Of a stretch of 64,000 nt of DNA, positions 37,345 to 47,095 are shown piece by piece. The notes beneath the pieces were generated by a model. It saw nothing but the letters and a program-made list of their open reading frames with translations. It searched no databases and was not told the origin of the DNA. Each line of letters starts with the position of its first letter. Within the stretch, counting starts at the first letter, position 1. Position numbers and translations under genes: made by a program. Source of the stretch: an uncultured Pelagibacteraceae bacterium (GTDB lineage: Bacteria > Pseudomonadota > Alphaproteobacteria > Pelagibacterales > Pelagibacteraceae); contig CACHVT010000002.1 in NCBI GenBank assembly GCA_902583345.1, forward strand, positions 1 through 64,000. The letters are read 5' to 3'.

Positions 37345-38114
37345 AAAATATTAAAAAAATAATTAATAAAAAGAATAAATCTAAAATTGTTTGTCTTACA
37401 GCTTATTCAAAAAATATTGCAGAAGAAGTAGACAAACATGTTGATATTATTCTAGTTGGAGATTCTTTAGGTTCAGTATTATACAATTATTCAACTACTA
37501 GAAAAGTTACTCTGACTGAAATGATAAAGCATTCTAAGAGTGTAAGACTTGGAGTAAAAAAGAGTTTGATGGTTGTCGATATGCCATTTAATACGTATGC
37601 GAATAAGAATTCTGCCTTAAAAAATGCCAAAAAGATAATTAAAGAAACTAGGTGTGATGCAGTTAAGTTAGAAGGTGGAAAAAAAATTATCAACCAAATC
37701 AAACTATTAATCAAAAACAAAATTCCTGTAATGGGACACCTTGGTTTGCTACCTCAGTCTACCAAAGGTAAATTTAAATCTAAGGGAAATACCACAAAAG
37801 AAATCAATCAATTAATTGATGATGCGTTATTACTTCAGAAAAATAGGGTTTTTGCAATTGTACTTGAGTGTATTAAAACACCAATAGCTAAAAAAATTAC
37901 AAAGAATTTAGATATACCAACAATTGGAATTGGATCATCCGTTCATTGTGATGGTCAGGTTCTTGTTACTGATGATTTAATTGGTTTAAATCATACAAAT
38001 ATTAAATTCGTTAAAAAATTTGTAAATGTTAGAAAATATATCAATGCTGGGTTAAGAAAATTTGCATCAGATGTAAGGTCTAATAAATATCCAACCAAAA
38101 AACACTCTTATTAG
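37341..38114 (+). CDS. panB: 3-methyl-2-oxobutanoate hydroxymethyltransferase
   Basis: First enzyme of pantothenate synthesis: adds a hydroxymethyl group from 5,10-methylene-THF to 2-oxoisovalerate. It has 257 residues. Metal and substrate motifs are [23 protein letters not shown], and GHLGLLPQS; the later [17 protein letters not shown] is diagnostic. PanC and PanD are not in this window. It overlaps guaA by four bases and the TerC-like gene tail to tail by four. Confidence 0.95.
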   Translation: MKNIKKIINKKNKSKIVCLTAYSKNIAEEVDKHVDIILVGDSLGSVLYNYSTTRKVTLTEMIKHSKSVRLGVKKSLMVVDMPFNTYANKNSALKNAKKIIKETRCDAVKLEGGKKIINQIKLLIKNKIPVMGHLGLLPQSTKGKFKSKGNTTKEINQLIDDALLLQKNRVFAIVLECIKTPIAKKITKNLDIPTIGIGSSVHCDGQVLVTDDLIGLNHTNIKFVKKFVNVRKYINAGLRKFASDVRSNKYPTKKHSY

Positions 38115-38722
38115 AAATATTTTCTGAATTGCTCGTTAATCGATAAGATTTCTAGGTCAACGAGTCCTCCAATTACTAATTGAAGTGCCACTAATAAAAT
38201 AAAACCTAAACCAATATAAGCAATCCATAAATGCTTTTGAATATAACTTGCAAGATATGTAGCCATTGCTCCAGTTAAAATTACTGAAAGGACCAATCCA
38301 AAAATCATAAAGCCAAAATTGCCTTTGGCAGCTCCAACAACACCTATTACATTGTCAAAACTGATTGTAATATCCGCAAACAAAACCTTATAAACACTTT
38401 GAATATACGACGGCTCTTTTGATTTTTTTGTTGGTGATTTTACTTTTTTTATTTCAAAAAGGTCTTTCCTTAAATCATTAACAATCCAGATTAAAAGTAA
38501 ACCTCCTAAAATCTTGATAAAATAAAATTTAAATAAGTAAGTAGCAAATAATGCAAAAATAATCTTAAATATTAATGCCCCAGCAACTCCCCATAAAATA
38601 ATTTGTCTTCTATGTTTTGGGGCAAAGTTTGCAGCAATCAATCCAATGATGATTGCATTATCTGCTGCCAAGATTATATCGATAAAAATAATCTGAACTA
38701 ATATGAGTCCTTCTTCTAACAA
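38111..38722 (-). CDS. TerC/YjbE-family membrane protein
   Basis: Integral membrane protein of 203 residues with about seven hydrophobic segments. The first helix contains DIILAADNAIIIG and the second repeat DITISFDNVIGVVGA; paired acidic residues inside membrane helices are the hallmark of the TerC family, linked to Mn or other metal export and tellurite resistance. The 111-bp gap upstream shows only a short hairpin (CAGCA/TGCTG, minus strand), not a convincing yybP-ykoY (Mn) riboswitch. Confidence 0.88.
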   Translation of the reverse strand: MLEEGLILVQIIFIDIILAADNAIIIGLIAANFAPKHRRQIILWGVAGALIFKIIFALFATYLFKFYFIKILGGLLLIWIVNDLRKDLFEIKKVKSPTKKSKEPSYIQSVYKVLFADITISFDNVIGVVGAAKGNFGFMIFGLVLSVILTGAMATYLASYIQKHLWIAYIGLGFILLVALQLVIGGLVDLEILSINEQFRKYF

Positions 38723-38833
38723 AGTAAGGATATATTACAAAATATTAAAAATAATTCAATTAGCAGTGATTATAATTATATAATTTCCTGAAATTGCGTT
38801 ATGGTTACCACAGCAAATGGTGCTGAATATAAA

Positions 38834-39316
38834 TTAATATTTAGACTTTTTTGTTCCTTCAATTACTTGCTTAAGCTCTAAATACTCTTCACAATTACAA
38901 TTTTCCAAAACTTTTAATCTCTCCCTTGCAAGATCCATCCTATTGGTTACCACATAAAGTTCACCTAAATATTCATTTATTCCTTTATGAGACGGATCTA
39001 TTTGTAAACCTAGTAAATAATATTTTTCACCGTTTTTTAAATCTCCAAGTTTTCTGGTTGTGAAGCCAAGATAATTTAGGGTGTCAGGCTGTTCAGGTTT
39101 TTTTTTATTTTCCTTAACAAGTAATTTAAATGCTTTTTCATATCTTTTATTTGCTTTATTTGTTTTTCCTTTTTTTTCATATTTTTTTGCAGACTTGATT
39201 AGAGTAACTGCTTGATCATAAAGAGATTTTGAATTTCCACTGGAGTCGCCTGCTGCATATAAAATATTTTGGAAAAAAAAAAATATTAAAATTAAGTTTA
39301 TTATTATTTTTTTCAT
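38834..39316 (-). CDS. Exported TPR protein
   Basis: 160 residues with a signal peptide (about 1-22, ending LYAAG) and tetratricopeptide helices. YEKAFKLLVKENKKKPEQPD and TLNYLGFTTRKLGDLKNGEK are the clearest repeat units, with the LNYLGF and GEKYYLLGLQIDP consensus. It lies one base downstream of pxpA on the same strand, so it may be co-transcribed, but no functional link is visible. Likely a periplasmic protein-protein interaction module. Confidence 0.8.
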   Translation of the reverse strand: MKKIIINLILIFFFFQNILYAAGDSSGNSKSLYDQAVTLIKSAKKYEKKGKTNKANKRYEKAFKLLVKENKKKPEQPDTLNYLGFTTRKLGDLKNGEKYYLLGLQIDPSHKGINEYLGELYVVTNRMDLARERLKVLENCNCEEYLELKQVIEGTKKSKY

Positions 39317-39317
39317 A

Positions 39318-40091
39318 TTAAGAAAATTTTTTCATTTTATTTAAAGGTTTTAAAATAAGTTTATTTTCGACAAGATTTTCTCTTATTGATTTAGCAGTAG
39401 CTAATGAACTCTGGTTATCACCATGTATACATACTGAGTCTATTTCACATGGTATTTGTTTACCCGAGTGACAACTTAATGCTTGGTTAGTTACCATTTT
39501 TAAAACATGTTTTTTTGCTTCTTCAGGATCTGTAATAAGAGCATTTGGTTTAGATCTTGATACAAGATTACCATCATCTTCATAATTTCTATCTGCAAAA
39601 ATTTCACATGCTATTTTCATATTCAATTTTTTTGCTGCTGATTCCATTTTTGAACCAGTTGGGACCAAATAAATCAAATCCTTATTTATTTCGTTAATCA
39701 CTTTTGCTAAAATTGTAGCTAATCCAATATCCTCACATGCCATATTATTTAATGCACCATGTGGTTTTATGTGAGTCACATTTTCATTATGTTGAAATGC
39801 AATTCTTTGTAGAATTTCGTATTGATCAATGATTAATTTTCTTATTTCTTTTTCGTTCAGATTCATTCTCTTTCTTCCGAAATTATCTGGATCATTAAAT
39901 GAAGGATGAGCTCCTATACTTACTCCATTATTTTTTGATATATTAATAACACGATTCATTGTCTCTTCATCACCAGCATGATATCCACATGCAATATTTG
40001 CAGAATTAACTATATTTAATAAATCAGGATCATTCTCATTTGAATGAAGCTTTGATTTTTCACCTAAATCACAATTGATATTAATTTCCAT
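39318..40091 (-). CDS. pxpA: 5-oxoprolinase subunit A (LamB/YcsF family)
   Basis: Component of the ATP-dependent prokaryotic 5-oxoprolinase PxpABC, which opens pyroglutamate to glutamate. It has 257 residues. Signatures are the N-terminal NINCDLGE, NIACGYHAGD, GVSIGAHPSFND and HIKPHGALNN. It is divergent from pxpB, with only 27 bp between starts, so the complex's genes are split over two strands but probably share a control region. Confidence 0.94.
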   Translation of the reverse strand: MEININCDLGEKSKLHSNENDPDLLNIVNSANIACGYHAGDEETMNRVINISKNNGVSIGAHPSFNDPDNFGRKRMNLNEKEIRKLIIDQYEILQRIAFQHNENVTHIKPHGALNNMACEDIGLATILAKVINEINKDLIYLVPTGSKMESAAKKLNMKIACEIFADRNYEDDGNLVSRSKPNALITDPEEAKKHVLKMVTNQALSCHSGKQIPCEIDSVCIHGDNQSSLATAKSIRENLVENKLILKPLNKMKKFS

Positions 40092-40118
40092 ACCTTAAAA
40101 GCTAGAGTATAACATGGC

Positions 40119-40805
40119 ATGATAAAAAATATATCTAATCTTGGTGACGCATCTGTTTATTGTGATTTTGGATCTGAGGTTAATGAAAATATAAATTCTG
40201 AGGTAATTAAATATTTTAATTACTTGTCACAATTAGTAAAAAATAACAAAATTGAAGGAATAACTAACCTTTCACCTTCATATAACAAATTAATAATAAG
40301 TTTTGATCTAAGTCTTACTACATTTTCAAATATAAAAAATAGTTTAGAAAAAATACATATTGAAAATGAAGTTAAACGACAATCAAAAAATGTAAAAATA
40401 CCTGTATGTTGTGAAGATAAGTACGGATTAGATTTCGAAAGACTTTGTAAAAAATTAAAATTAAATAAAAAAGAAATTCTTAATTTTTATTTCAGCAAAG
40501 AATATTTTTGTTATATGACAGGGTTTATTGCAGGGATGCCCTTTTTAGGTGATTTAAAAAAAAATATTAGATGTGATCGACTTGAAACTCCTAGAGTCAA
40601 AGTGCCAAAAGGTTCAGTTGGAATTACAGAACAATTCGCCAATATTTATACATTCGAAAGTCCTGGAGGCTGGAATATTATAGGAAAAACACCAAAAAAA
40701 ATTTTTATAAAAAACCAAATTGAAAATCCAGCATTAATAAAACCTGGAGATAGAGTTATCTTTTACGAAATTACGGAAAAGGAGTTTTTAAACTGGAATG
40801 AGTGA
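40119..40805 (+). CDS. pxpB: 5-oxoprolinase subunit B
   Basis: KipI-like subunit of the 5-oxoprolinase complex, 228 residues, with cyclophilin-like fold. Conserved segments include IPVCCEDKYGLDFERL, MTGFIAGMPFLG and PRVKVPKGSVGI, then GGWNIIGKTP. It overlaps pxpC by 8 bp. In older annotations this family appears as 'kinase A inhibitor' or 'allophanate hydrolase subunit 1'; the adjacent pxpA and pxpC favour 5-oxoprolinase. Confidence 0.92.
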   Translation: MIKNISNLGDASVYCDFGSEVNENINSEVIKYFNYLSQLVKNNKIEGITNLSPSYNKLIISFDLSLTTFSNIKNSLEKIHIENEVKRQSKNVKIPVCCEDKYGLDFERLCKKLKLNKKEILNFYFSKEYFCYMTGFIAGMPFLGDLKKNIRCDRLETPRVKVPKGSVGITEQFANIYTFESPGGWNIIGKTPKKIFIKNQIENPALIKPGDRVIFYEITEKEFLNWNE

Positions 40806-41751
40806 GATTTTTTTTGAAATATTACGTCCTGGTATAAATACCACTATTCAAGATTATGGTAGAAAATATTTATATCACATTGGCGTCACTGTAAGTGGAG
40901 CTATGGATTTAAGAAACCATAAATTGGCGAATGCTTTAGTTTCAAACAATACACAAGAAGCAACGGTTGAGTTTGCTTACCAAGGACCTTTGTTAAAATT
41001 AAAAAATGGTAAAATAAATTTTGCAATTACTGGAGATGTAGTTTTTCAAATAATTAGAAAAAATTCAGAAGTGGAAAATGGAAAGTGCTATAAAAACTAT
41101 TTTTTAGAACAAGAGGAACAGATTGATATAATTTCTACAAAAAATTCTGTCTATGGTTATCTAGCAATTGGAGGAGGATTAAAATTAAAAAGTTATTGGG
41201 ATAGTTTTTCGATCAACACAAAAGCAAATATTGGACCAAATAATGGAAAAAAATTTTCCATAAGTGAAAAAATACAAATAAAGAACTCTATTGAGGCGAA
41301 AGGGCCAGATAGACAAATTGATTATAATAACGTATCTAATAAATCTATTAGAGTTATTAAAGGAACAAACTTCGATTATTTTTCAACAGAATCACAATCT
41401 AAATTTTTTAAAGAAGAATATTCTGTTACCAATCTTACTGATAGAATGGGCATGAGATTAAAGGGCTCAATCTTAGAAAATAAAAAAAGTACTAATATAA
41501 AATCAGAAGGTTTGATTAAAGGAGTAATTCAAGTGCCCGCTGATGGTAATCCAATTATATTACTAAATGATCATGGGACTATTGGTGGTTATCCTAAAAT
41601 TGCAGTAGTTATTTCTGCTGACCTAGACAAAGTTTCACAACTTACTCCAAATACAAAAATTAAGTTTGAGGAAGTAAGTCTTGAAGATGCTGAAAATCTA
41701 TTTAAAAGTTATTTATCTGAAACAAATAAATATTTAAATGAAATTAATTAG
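40798..41751 (+). CDS. pxpC: 5-oxoprolinase subunit C
   Basis: KipA-like biotin-independent carboxamide hydrolase family member, 317 residues. Hallmarks are RPGINTTIQDYGRKYLYHIG near the start, VSGAMDLRNHKLAN, GYLAIGGGL, and GVIQVPADGNPIILLNDHGT near the C-terminus. It overlaps pxpB by 8 bp and the following EamA transporter by 14 bp, so all three are translated as a unit. Confidence 0.92.
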   Translation: MSEIFFEILRPGINTTIQDYGRKYLYHIGVTVSGAMDLRNHKLANALVSNNTQEATVEFAYQGPLLKLKNGKINFAITGDVVFQIIRKNSEVENGKCYKNYFLEQEEQIDIISTKNSVYGYLAIGGGLKLKSYWDSFSINTKANIGPNNGKKFSISEKIQIKNSIEAKGPDRQIDYNNVSNKSIRVIKGTNFDYFSTESQSKFFKEEYSVTNLTDRMGMRLKGSILENKKSTNIKSEGLIKGVIQVPADGNPIILLNDHGTIGGYPKIAVVISADLDKVSQLTPNTKIKFEEVSLEDAENLFKSYLSETNKYLNEIN

Positions 41752-42601
41752 AAGTCTTCCTGGGCCTGTACTTGTGTTTTTAGGTGCTTTTTCCCTAAGC
41801 TTTGGAGGATTGATAATAAAATCTTTTGAGGGATCCACTCAATGGCAAATTTTATTTTGGAGAACTATATTTTTTTTGTTAGTTATTTCTATTTATTTAT
41901 TAATTACTTACAAAAAAAATATCTTTAAATCATTCTATGATTCAGGTATCCCAGGCTTTTTTGGGGGACTAATTTTATCTTTTGGTTTTTGTGGATATGT
42001 ATTTGCCATGTACAATACAACTGTTGCAAATACAAATTTTATAATACAAACTCAAACAATTTTTCTTGCAATATTTGGATATTTTTTTTTAAAAGAAAAA
42101 ATTTCAAAAGTTACTTTAATCTCAATTATTTTAGCTATATCTGGAATTATATTAATGGTTGGAAATAAATTGTCGCCAGGCCAAATGTTTGGAAATATAG
42201 CTGCCTTTTCTATGCCGATTTCTTTTGCTGTTCTAATACTTGTAGTAAGAAAATATCCAAGTATTGATATGGTGCCTTCTCAATTTATTGCAGGTATATT
42301 TGCGTTAATAATTGGTTATCTGATGTCTGGAAAGATTCTTATATCTTATCACGATATTTTTTTAGGATTTCTTGCAGGTTTTTTTCAGCTTGGTTTTGGA
42401 TTTATTTTCATAACAATAGGAGCTCAACGAACGCCTTCAGCAATGGTTGGAATTATAATGTTAACAGAAGCTATTTTTGGACCTTTGTGGGCCTGGTTAT
42501 TTATCAACGAACAACCACCGAATGTAGTTTTAGCAGGAGGGACAATAGTTATAATTGCAGTATTAATACAATTTTTGCATCAATACAAACTGAGCAAATG
42601 A
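41738..42601 (+). CDS. EamA/DMT-superfamily transporter
   Basis: Ten-helix drug/metabolite transporter of 287 residues made of two EamA repeats. Repeat signatures are FLKEKISKVTLISIILAISG (about 117-136) and, in the second half, ITIGAQRTPSAMVGIIMLTEA. It overlaps pxpC and the next FAD protein by 14 and 4 bp. Overlap with pxpBC suggests transport of 5-oxoproline, glutamate or a related compound, but substrate and direction are inferred from context only. Confidence 0.85.
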   Translation: MKLIRSLPGPVLVFLGAFSLSFGGLIIKSFEGSTQWQILFWRTIFFLLVISIYLLITYKKNIFKSFYDSGIPGFFGGLILSFGFCGYVFAMYNTTVANTNFIIQTQTIFLAIFGYFFLKEKISKVTLISIILAISGIILMVGNKLSPGQMFGNIAAFSMPISFAVLILVVRKYPSIDMVPSQFIAGIFALIIGYLMSGKILISYHDIFLGFLAGFFQLGFGFIFITIGAQRTPSAMVGIIMLTEAIFGPLWAWLFINEQPPNVVLAGGTIVIIAVLIQFLHQYKLSK

Positions 42602-43848
42602 AAATAGCAGTTATTGGATCAGGTATTTCAGGATTAAGTGCATCATATTATCTATCAAAAAAATTTAAGGTAGACTTATTCGAAAAAGAAGATCGCTTTG
42701 GAGGACACTCTTATACACTTAAAGTTTTATATGATAAAAAAAATAAAAAACACATAGATGTTGATATAGGATTTATTGTTTTTAATGAAAAAACGTATCC
42801 AAATTTAATTAATTTTTTTAAAGAACTAGGCGTGGAATATGAAAAAAGTGACATGTCTTTTTCTGTGTCAGTTGAAAATACGAACATTGAGTATTGTGGA
42901 AGAGGAATTAAGGGAGTTTTTTCTAAAACGGAAAATATATTAAATTTAAAATTTATAAAAATGTTTTACGAAATAATCCGTTTTTATAATAAATGTGAAA
43001 AAATGGATATAGATAAAATTAAAAACATTACTCTCAATGAATTTTTAGCTAAAGAAAAGTTATCAAGCTACTTTATTAATTATCATTTGATACCTATGGT
43101 TTCTGCAATTTGGTCAATGCCACCAAAAGAAATAAAACAAATGCCGTTAAAGTTTTTCGTTATTTTTTTTAAAAACCACGGTTTATTTAAAATTAGAAAA
43201 AGACCCCAATGGTTCACAGTCAAAAATAGAAGTAAAAATTATGTTGATAAAGTACTTAATAAAATAAGTGGTGAGCACTATAAAAATTATCATATAAACA
43301 AAGTGATTAGAAATAAAAATAATGTAAGCATTTACTATGGAGATGAAAATGAGTTTTTTAATTACGATAAGGTAATAATAGCAACGCATGCTGATCGAGC
43401 GTTAGATTTAATTCAAAATCCAAAAGAAGATGAAATTAAAATTTTAAGAAATTTTAAATATAAAGAAAATCTTGCGTTTATACACTCAGACGAAAAAGTT
43501 ATGCCTAAAAATAAAAAAAACTGGTGTTCATGGAATTCTTCAATTGATGATAACAATTTAAAAAAAAGTTCCGTAACATATTGGCTTAACCTATTGCAAA
43601 ATTTAAATATAGATAAAAATATTTTTTTAACAATTAATACTTCTCAAAAAATCTCGGAGGAAAAAATTTATAAAAAGATAATTTTTAAACATCCATATTA
43701 TGATGAAGAAACTTTAAGTAATCAGAAACTTCTTAAATCATTACAAAACAAAGAAAATATTCTTTTTTGTGGAAGTTATTTTGGTTATGGGTTTCATGAG
43801 GATGGAATAAAATCATCTTTAGAAATGATTAAATATATTAATGTTTAA
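42598..43848 (+). CDS. FAD/NAD(P)-binding amine-oxidase-like protein
   Basis: COG2907-type flavoprotein of 416 residues. The dinucleotide fold is KIAVIGSGISGLSASYYL at the start, followed by FEKEDRFGGHS. FIVFNEKTYPNL and the C-terminal GSYFGYGFHEDG are family hallmarks. I set the start at ATG 42598, overlapping the transporter stop as ATGA; an upstream in-frame start (42487) lacks homology. Together with DUF1365 and cfa-like genes it forms a widespread cluster tied in alphaproteobacteria to singlet-oxygen response. Substrate unknown; probably acts on lipid acyl chains. Confidence 0.85.
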   Translation: MKIAVIGSGISGLSASYYLSKKFKVDLFEKEDRFGGHSYTLKVLYDKKNKKHIDVDIGFIVFNEKTYPNLINFFKELGVEYEKSDMSFSVSVENTNIEYCGRGIKGVFSKTENILNLKFIKMFYEIIRFYNKCEKMDIDKIKNITLNEFLAKEKLSSYFINYHLIPMVSAIWSMPPKEIKQMPLKFFVIFFKNHGLFKIRKRPQWFTVKNRSKNYVDKVLNKISGEHYKNYHINKVIRNKNNVSIYYGDENEFFNYDKVIIATHADRALDLIQNPKEDEIKILRNFKYKENLAFIHSDEKVMPKNKKNWCSWNSSIDDNNLKKSSVTYWLNLLQNLNIDKNIFLTINTSQKISEEKIYKKIIFKHPYYDEETLSNQKLLKSLQNKENILFCGSYFGYGFHEDGIKSSLEMIKYINV

Positions 43849-44608
43849 AGAATCTTCAATTTACTCTGGTCAGGTTATTCACAAAAGATTTAAACCTAAG
43901 GTACATTTTTTTAAATATAAAGTTTTCTCTCTTTTGATAGATTTATCAGAAATACATTTGATTTCTAAAAAGATTTTGTTTTTTTCATATAACAAATTTA
44001 ATCTAATTAGTTTTTTTGATAAGGATCATGGTGATAGAGATGGGTCAAATCTTGAAGAGTGGGTAATTAACAATCTAAAGGCACATAATATTGCTGTCGA
44101 AAATATCAAAATTAAACTTTTATGCTATCCAAGAATATTTGGATACGTTTTTAACCCATTAAGTATTTTTTTTGTTTACAATAATAAAAATTCATTAATT
44201 TCTATACTTTACGAGGTCAAAAATACATTTGGAGAACAGCATACATATGTTTTTAAAGTGAAAAACCAAGAAAAAGTAATTGAGAATAATTGTAAAAAAA
44301 AATTCTTCGTTTCTCCATTTATGGATCTAGAATCAACTTATTATTTTAAAATTTTATATCCTGGAAGTAAATTGTCGGTTGTAATTGATCAGAGAGATAA
44401 AGAAGGGAAATTGTTATTTGCTTCACAAGATGGTGACAGAGTCGATTTTTCCTCTAAAAATCTAATTTTTTCTTTCTTAAAGCATCCTTTTATGACTTTA
44501 AAAATTATAACGGCGATACATTTTGAGGCATTAAGATTATGGACAAAAGGCATTAAGTTAGTAAAAAAAAAAATCAAAATAAAAAATAACATAACTTTTG
44601 AAAAGTAA
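43841..44608 (+). CDS. DUF1365 family protein
   Basis: 255-residue member of COG3496/DUF1365. Recognised from SIYSGQVIHKRFKPKVHFFKYKV-type start, FGYVFNPLSIFFVY in the middle, and the EALRLWTKGIKLV near the C-terminus. It overlaps the FAD gene by 8 bp and the cfa-like ATG follows one base after its stop. Function not firmly known; the invariant grouping with the flavoprotein and Cfa points to fatty-acyl modification. Confidence 0.88.
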   Translation: MFKESSIYSGQVIHKRFKPKVHFFKYKVFSLLIDLSEIHLISKKILFFSYNKFNLISFFDKDHGDRDGSNLEEWVINNLKAHNIAVENIKIKLLCYPRIFGYVFNPLSIFFVYNNKNSLISILYEVKNTFGEQHTYVFKVKNQEKVIENNCKKKFFVSPFMDLESTYYFKILYPGSKLSVVIDQRDKEGKLLFASQDGDRVDFSSKNLIFSFLKHPFMTLKIITAIHFEALRLWTKGIKLVKKKIKIKNNITFEK

Positions 44609-44609
44609 A

Positions 44610-45782
44610 ATGAATTTTATTGCTGATAAAATTGTCTTCACCTCATTAAAAAATATGAAGTTAGGTTTTATATATGTAACTAATTATAATGGGCAAAAGT
44701 TTCATTTAGGAAATAAAAATTCAATAAAAAGTGCCAGTTTAGTAATAAAAAAAAAGAGTTTTACATTAGAAATAATATCTAAGGGCAGTGTGGGGCTTGC
44801 AGAGTCATACATGCGTGGAGATTTTGATACTGATAATTTAACAAATTTAATAGAAATATTAGCTGACAATATTGGGGCAGTTCATAAATTTGCAGGAATA
44901 ATGGATGCACCATTAATTAATTATTTTAAAAACTTTCTTTTTAAAAATACAAAAAAAAGAAGTAAAGAAAATATTTCAAAACACTACGATCTTGGTAATG
45001 AATTCTTTTCACTTTGGCTTGACAAAACTTTGACTTATTCAAGTGCAATTTTTGAAAGCGAAAAAAACAATTTAGAGGAAGCACAAATATATAAATATAA
45101 AAAATTATCTAATTTAATTAAACCTAAATCAGGAGATAAAATGCTTGAGATAGGATGCGGTTGGGGAGGTTATGCAGAATTTATAGGAAAAAATTTTGAT
45201 GTAAAATTAGATTGTATAACAATTTCAAAAAAACAATATGATTATGCCAAAGAAAGAATCTCTAAAAACGGATTAAACGAAAAAATTAATATTGAAATGT
45301 TAGATTATAGGGATGTTGAAAAAAAATATAACTCTATAACCTCTATAGAAATGATAGAGGCTGTAGGTCAAAACTATCTTAAAAAATATTTCCAAAAAAT
45401 AAAAGAGAGCTTAGTAGATAATGGGAAAGCAGCGATCCAAGCAATAACTATTGATGACAATCTATACAATCGCTATAAAAAAAAAGAGGACTTTATTCAA
45501 AAATATATTTTTCCTGGTGGTTTTTTACCTAGTAAAAATAGTTTAATAAGTTTATCAAAGGAAACAAATCTTATTTTTGAAGAGAGCACTTCATATGGAT
45601 CTCACTATTCCAGTACATTAAATTTATGGAGAGAAGAATTTTCGAAAAAATGGGAACAGATATCAAGCCAGGGATTTGATTTAACTTTTAAGAGAATGTG
45701 GAACTTCTACTTGTCTTATTGTGAGGCAGGCTTTAAGTCCAAAAATATCGATCTAATTCAATTTTCATTATCTAATAAATAG
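44610..45782 (+). CDS. cfa: Cyclopropane-fatty-acyl-phospholipid synthase-like methyltransferase
   Basis: SAM-dependent enzyme modifying unsaturated acyl chains of phospholipids. Length 390 with an N-terminal lipid-binding region (SKGSVGLAESYMRGDFDTD, about 49-67), then HYDLGNEFFSLWLDKTLTYSS and the SAM motif MLEIGCGWGGYAEF. Start ATG 44610 is preferred to the in-frame TTG 44598, which overlaps DUF1365. Product may be a cyclopropane or a methylated (furan-precursor) acyl chain; the DUF1365 and flavoprotein neighbours make the second possible. Confidence 0.92.
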   Translation: MNFIADKIVFTSLKNMKLGFIYVTNYNGQKFHLGNKNSIKSASLVIKKKSFTLEIISKGSVGLAESYMRGDFDTDNLTNLIEILADNIGAVHKFAGIMDAPLINYFKNFLFKNTKKRSKENISKHYDLGNEFFSLWLDKTLTYSSAIFESEKNNLEEAQIYKYKKLSNLIKPKSGDKMLEIGCGWGGYAEFIGKNFDVKLDCITISKKQYDYAKERISKNGLNEKINIEMLDYRDVEKKYNSITSIEMIEAVGQNYLKKYFQKIKESLVDNGKAAIQAITIDDNLYNRYKKKEDFIQKYIFPGGFLPSKNSLISLSKETNLIFEESTSYGSHYSSTLNLWREEFSKKWEQISSQGFDLTFKRMWNFYLSYCEAGFKSKNIDLIQFSLSNK

Positions 45783-45788
45783 ACATTT

Positions 45789-46316
45789 ATGCGAATAATA
45801 TTTAGTATACTTACATTATTTTTATTATTTGGATGCTCAAATAACAATATGAAACCAACAGACTTTAAAGATCAAAAGCCAAGGCTAATTATAGAGGAAT
45901 ATTTGACCGGCAATGTCAAAGCTTATGGTATTTTACAAAATAGATCTGGAAAGGTTACTAGACAGTTTACTGCTGATTTAGATGGCAAATGGGATGGTCA
46001 ACAATTAATTCTCGATGAAAAATTTAATTGGAATGATGGTGAAATCCAAACTCGACAGTGGAAAATTAACAAAATTGATGAACATAATTATGAAGGAACG
46101 GCTAGTGATGTTGTTGGAACCGCTAAAGGTTTTTCATATGGTCCTGCTTTTAAGTTTGAATATGTTTTATTAGTTCCTGTTAAGGGAAAAGAAATTAAAA
46201 TTACCTTTGATGACTGGATTTTTAAGCAAGATGAACGAGTTGCAATAAACAGAGCAACAATGACAAAATTTGGTTTTAAAGTAGCAGAATTAACAGTTAT
46301 GTTCGTTAAAAACTAA
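45789..46316 (+). CDS. DUF3833 lipoprotein
   Basis: 175 residues. The N-terminus RIIFSILTLFLLFGCSNNN has a lipobox (LFGC, Cys at residue 16), so it is probably a lipoprotein. The mature part is a small beta-rich domain (LEEYLTGNVKAYGILQNRSG-like start and FKFEYVLLVPV) that I assign to DUF3833, a regular companion of cfa/DUF1365 genes. It begins six bases after the cfa stop and overlaps the SDR gene tail to tail by four. Confidence 0.85.
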   Translation: MRIIFSILTLFLLFGCSNNNMKPTDFKDQKPRLIIEEYLTGNVKAYGILQNRSGKVTRQFTADLDGKWDGQQLILDEKFNWNDGEIQTRQWKINKIDEHNYEGTASDVVGTAKGFSYGPAFKFEYVLLVPVKGKEIKITFDDWIFKQDERVAINRATMTKFGFKVAELTVMFVKN

Positions 46317-47071
46317 TCAACTATTTTTTTCATACCTCTTTCTACAATTCTAAAATACAAACCATTAGGTATTACTTTTAAAACTTTCATTATGCATGTA
46401 AAAGATTTAGGAAAATGAATTTCAAAACTTTTACTTTTAGTTAAACCTTTAAACATCTGCTCAGCAGCAAATTCAGCAGATTTAATCATTGGCATTGGGA
46501 AATCATTTTTGTCAGTCATAGGAGTTTTAATAAAACCAGGGCTTATTAGCGAAACTCTTACATCATGCCTTTTTAAATCAAAGTATAAACTCTCTGCAAA
46601 ACTGCTAAGTGCTGACTTCGAGGCGCAGTATGCACCTGCAGCAGGCAATCCTCTATATCCTGCCACCGAGGAAACAATTGAAATATGCCCAGATTTTCTA
46701 GATTTATAATATTCATAAACTGAGTTAATTGAGTTTACTGTACCAAAAAAATTTACCTCCATTATTTTTTTTACTTTTTCCAAATTCAAAGTTTTCTCAG
46801 ATTTAGGATCATGAATTCCTGTTGAAAAAACAGATATATCTATATCACCTAACTTTTTTTTTATTTCTTCGAATACCGATTTACATTTTTCACTATCTGT
46901 TACATCTAATGGAAAGTAACTAATGTTTTTTTGACTTTTAGAAATTTCCTTTAATAATTCTTCTCTTCTAGCAGATATAGCGACATGCCAACCCTCTTGA
47001 GAAAATTTAATTGCTAAAGCTTTTCCAATTCCACTACTAGCACCTGTAATCCAAATAGTTTTATTATTCAT
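46313..47071 (-). CDS. Short-chain dehydrogenase/reductase
   Basis: Rossmann-fold SDR, 252 residues. Cofactor motif TGASSGIGKALA is at about 7-18. Catalytic residues are Ser in SIVSSVAGYRG and Tyr/Lys in YCASKSAL. The region after the active site and a C-terminal basic/hydrophobic tail (IPNGLYFRIVERGMKKIVD) fit membrane-associated lipid-type SDRs. It faces the cfa cluster and diverges from tspO. SDR genes of this type recur next to DUF1365/cfa. Substrate unknown. Confidence 0.88.
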   Translation of the reverse strand: MNNKTIWITGASSGIGKALAIKFSQEGWHVAISARREELLKEISKSQKNISYFPLDVTDSEKCKSVFEEIKKKLGDIDISVFSTGIHDPKSEKTLNLEKVKKIMEVNFFGTVNSINSVYEYYKSRKSGHISIVSSVAGYRGLPAAGAYCASKSALSSFAESLYFDLKRHDVRVSLISPGFIKTPMTDKNDFPMPMIKSAEFAAEQMFKGLTKSKSFEIHFPKSFTCIMKVLKVIPNGLYFRIVERGMKKIVD

Positions 47072-47095
47072 GATATCTTCATGTATAATACTTTT

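Noticed and set aside
38723..38833. Possible yybP-ykoY (Mn) riboswitch before the TerC-like gene
   Set aside because: TerC-type genes are often so controlled, but the minus-strand sequence has only a 5-bp hairpin (CAGCA/TGCTG) and none of the conserved GGGGAGUA-type loops I would need to call it.
42487..42598. Upstream extension of the FAD protein to 42487
   Set aside because: The extra 37 codons are inside the EamA gene in another frame and have no flavoprotein likeness; ATG 42598 gives the proper dinucleotide-fold start.
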